This document shows, piece by piece, positions 4,745 through 5,891 of a stretch of 5,891 nt of DNA. Both the position numbers and the translations under genes were made by a program. The DNA is from Chitinophagaceae bacterium (GTDB lineage: Bacteria > Bacteroidota > Bacteroidia > Chitinophagales > Chitinophagaceae): NCBI GenBank assembly GCA_009996555.1, contig JAACZX010000162.1, positions 1 through 5,891 of the forward strand. The letters are read 5' to 3'. Under the pieces are notes generated by a model. The model was not told the origin of the DNA, ran no database searches, and saw nothing but the letters and a program-made list of their open reading frames with translations. How positions within the stretch are numbered: position 1 is the stretch's first letter; each line of letters opens with the position of its first letter.

Positions 4745-5244
4745 TTGAACATTCACACATCGCTCAGCACCATTGCACAACATGCAGTTGAAAAACAGGA
4801 AGAGAACCTGCGGTTTGTTGCTTTCCTTAAAGAACGTAATGAAGATGATGTGGATGCTGAAGTACACAGGCTGAATGAAGTGATAGAACCGCAGATCGAC
4901 TGCACCAGCTGTGGCAACTGCTGCAAAAGTTTAATGATCAATGTTACCAACGATGAAGCCGACCGTGTGGCTGCACGCCTGCAAATAACACGAGAAGCAT
5001 TTGATGAACAATACCTTGAAAAAGGAAGTCATGAGCTGATGATCATTAACAAAATACCCTGTTATTTTCTGAATGATGATAAGTGTACCATTTACGAAGA
5101 CCGCTTTGCCGGTTGCAGGAGTTTTCTGCACTGCACCTGCCGCAGTTTAACCACCGCCTGTTTTCGGTGATGATGCATTACGAACGTTGCCCCATTATTT
5201 TTAACGTGGTGGAACAACTGAAAACAACCACTGGTTTTCAGTAA
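4745..5244 (+). pseudogene. YkgJ family cysteine-cluster protein, frameshifted
   Basis: The protein carries the YkgJ metal-binding pattern: CTSCGNCC (residues 53-60 from the TTG start), then C106 (IPCYFLNDDKC), C114 and C124 (FAGCR). These zinc- or iron-binding clusters have no well-defined reaction. The frame breaks after GCRSF at about 5125: the original frame gives 14 further unrelated residues and stops at 5168-5170. One frame over, ALHLPQFNHRLFSVMMHYER and then CPIIFNVVEQLKTTTGFQ continue the family, ending at TAA 5242-5244. Start to stop is 500 bases, one short of 167 codons, so a single lost base explains it; an extra C after TTTT (5122-5125) would restore CRSFPALHLP. It could be a real mutation, a sequencing error or, less likely, slippage on T4. 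The TTG start (MNIHTSLSTIAQ) was chosen because family similarity and the promoter both begin there. Confidence 0.8.
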
Positions 5245-5269
5245 AACAGCCGCTGCTGTTGCAACTCTC

Positions 5270-5304
5270 AAAGCTTTATTGTAGCTTTTAGCCTTGATTT
5301 TTTT
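5270..5304 (+). terminator. Weak candidate terminator after the YkgJ-type gene
   Basis: AAAGCT (5270-5275) pairs with AGCTTT (5283-5288) around a 7-base loop, and a run of seven T lies at 5298-5304 after a 9-base gap. A second small hairpin, AACAGC/GCTGTT (5245-5250 with 5255-5260), starts directly after the stop codon. Stems are short and the T-run is offset, so termination is uncertain. Confidence 0.3.
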
Positions 5305-5331
5305 GGATGAAGAATGATTGGGAATTGGCAA

Positions 5332-5387
5332 TTTGGACTTTGGATTTTGGACTTTGGATTTTGGACTTTGCTATTTGCATTTTGCAT
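5332..5387. repeat. Heptamer-period array, TTTGGAC/TTTGGAT family
   Basis: Eight consecutive in-phase 7-mers: TTTGGAC, TTTGGAT, TTTGGAC, TTTGGAT, TTTGGAC, TTTGCTA, TTTGCAT, TTTGCAT. The alternation of the first five also gives a perfect 14-bp repeat. TTGGCAA at 5325-5331 may be a degenerate extra unit. The array lies between the YkgJ-type gene and the TPR-type gene and could be in the latter's untranslated leader. Confidence 0.75.
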
Positions 5388-5476
5388 TTACACCAACCCT
5401 CTCCTTCATTTCACTCAAAAAAATTCTGTTGAACAGACAAACCAATTAAACAGCAAACCAACCAAAACAACTACAC

Positions 5477-5891
5477 ATGAAACTCCGGCTTCTGCTTCTT
5501 GCATTACCAGCATTTGCAACGGCATTGCTTGCAGTACAGTTTACGCAACAGTACCAGGTGCGCCAGCAATTAAGCAATCTTAAAAAATACAAACAGGAAC
5601 GGGTGGTGCGTTGCACACCCGATTGGGATGTATTGAAAACAATGCTTGATGAAGCAGATATTCCACCCATACCCGGTGCAGGTTCTTACAAATGGAAGAT
5701 CACAACCAAAAGCGACAGTGCCCAGTTTTATTTTAACCAGGGTATTAATATGTATTATGGGTTTCACATTATTGAAGCAATGGCTTCGTTTAAAAAAGCA
5801 GAAAAGTTTGATGCCTCTGCTGCCATGATCCATTGGGCAAAAGCATTGGCCTACGGCCCAAACATTAATGATCTTGGTTATGCAGCATCGC
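5477..5891 (+). CDS. Exported tetratricopeptide-repeat-type protein, 3' end outside window
   Basis: An ATG at 5477 opens a frame running 138 codons to the window edge without a stop. Residues 1-20 (MKLRLLLLALPAFATALLAV) form a basic start plus hydrophobic core, a signal peptide or N-terminal anchor. A charged linker follows, with a single cysteine at residue 46. Residues 81-132 carry a TPR-like helical pair: SAQFYFNQGINMYYGFHIIE, AMASFKKAEKFD, then MIHWAKALAYGPNIND. This matches a TPR group usually reading FxQGxxxYxGFNxxEAxxSFxxAxxxDPxCAMxxWGxAxxxGPNIN. The protein probably works in the periplasm or outer-membrane side through protein contacts; no enzymatic role is visible. The start is supported by the signal sequence. 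No exact TAnnTTTG promoter is found in the 232-base gap upstream, which holds a heptamer array. Confidence 0.8.
   Translation, partial: MKLRLLLLALPAFATALLAVQFTQQYQVRQQLSNLKKYKQERVVRCTPDWDVLKTMLDEADIPPIPGAGSYKWKITTKSDSAQFYFNQGINMYYGFHIIEAMASFKKAEKFDASAAMIHWAKALAYGPNINDLGYAAS

Noticed and set aside
5314..5583. 89-residue plus-strand frame beginning with an apparent membrane helix
   Set aside because: The aromatic, hydrophobic start is produced by translating the TTTGGAY heptamer array, and the rest overlaps the TPR-type gene's signal peptide in another frame.

Overview
The window looks like chromosomal DNA from a Bacteroidota bacterium, most likely a Chitinophagaceae relative. The reasons are TAnnTTTG-type promoter motifs directly upstream of genes, absence of Shine-Dalgarno sequences, moderate GC content, and protein families common in that group. 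This placement is inference; there is no rRNA or marker gene to confirm it.

Layout. Bases 228-839 (+) encode a 203-residue protein with a helical N-terminal half and a C-terminal fibronectin type III domain. It converges on a two-gene minus-strand unit across a strong bidirectional terminator (884-922). That unit is a 97-residue glycine-zipper protein (2027-1734) followed after one base by a zeta-toxin-like P-loop kinase (1732-1007). The pair has a promoter almost on its start codon and an inverted repeat over the expected -33 region. Bases 2028-2464 hold no gene; they contain a 121-bp tandem duplication with a GC-rich hairpin, embedded in a degenerate 7-bp-period array that runs into the stop codon of the next gene. 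A second minus-strand operon follows: an NfeD-like membrane protein (4615-4022), then a flotillin (4000-2465), the classic membrane-microdomain pair. Divergent to it lies a YkgJ-type cysteine-cluster gene (4745-5244, +), apparently broken by a one-base deletion. After another 7-bp-period array (5332-5387) comes the 5' part of an exported TPR-type protein (5477 to the window end).

How the parts fit. NfeD plus flotillin form a membrane scaffold. The glycine-zipper/zeta pair looks like a self-contained accessory module, possibly toxin-antitoxin or defence related, but no antitoxin activity can be shown from sequence. The least explained signal is the repeated use of heptamer-periodic DNA, with different heptamer families, in at least three separate intergenic regions. 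One heptamer family gives near-identical 25-bp direct repeats on both sides of the zeta cassette.
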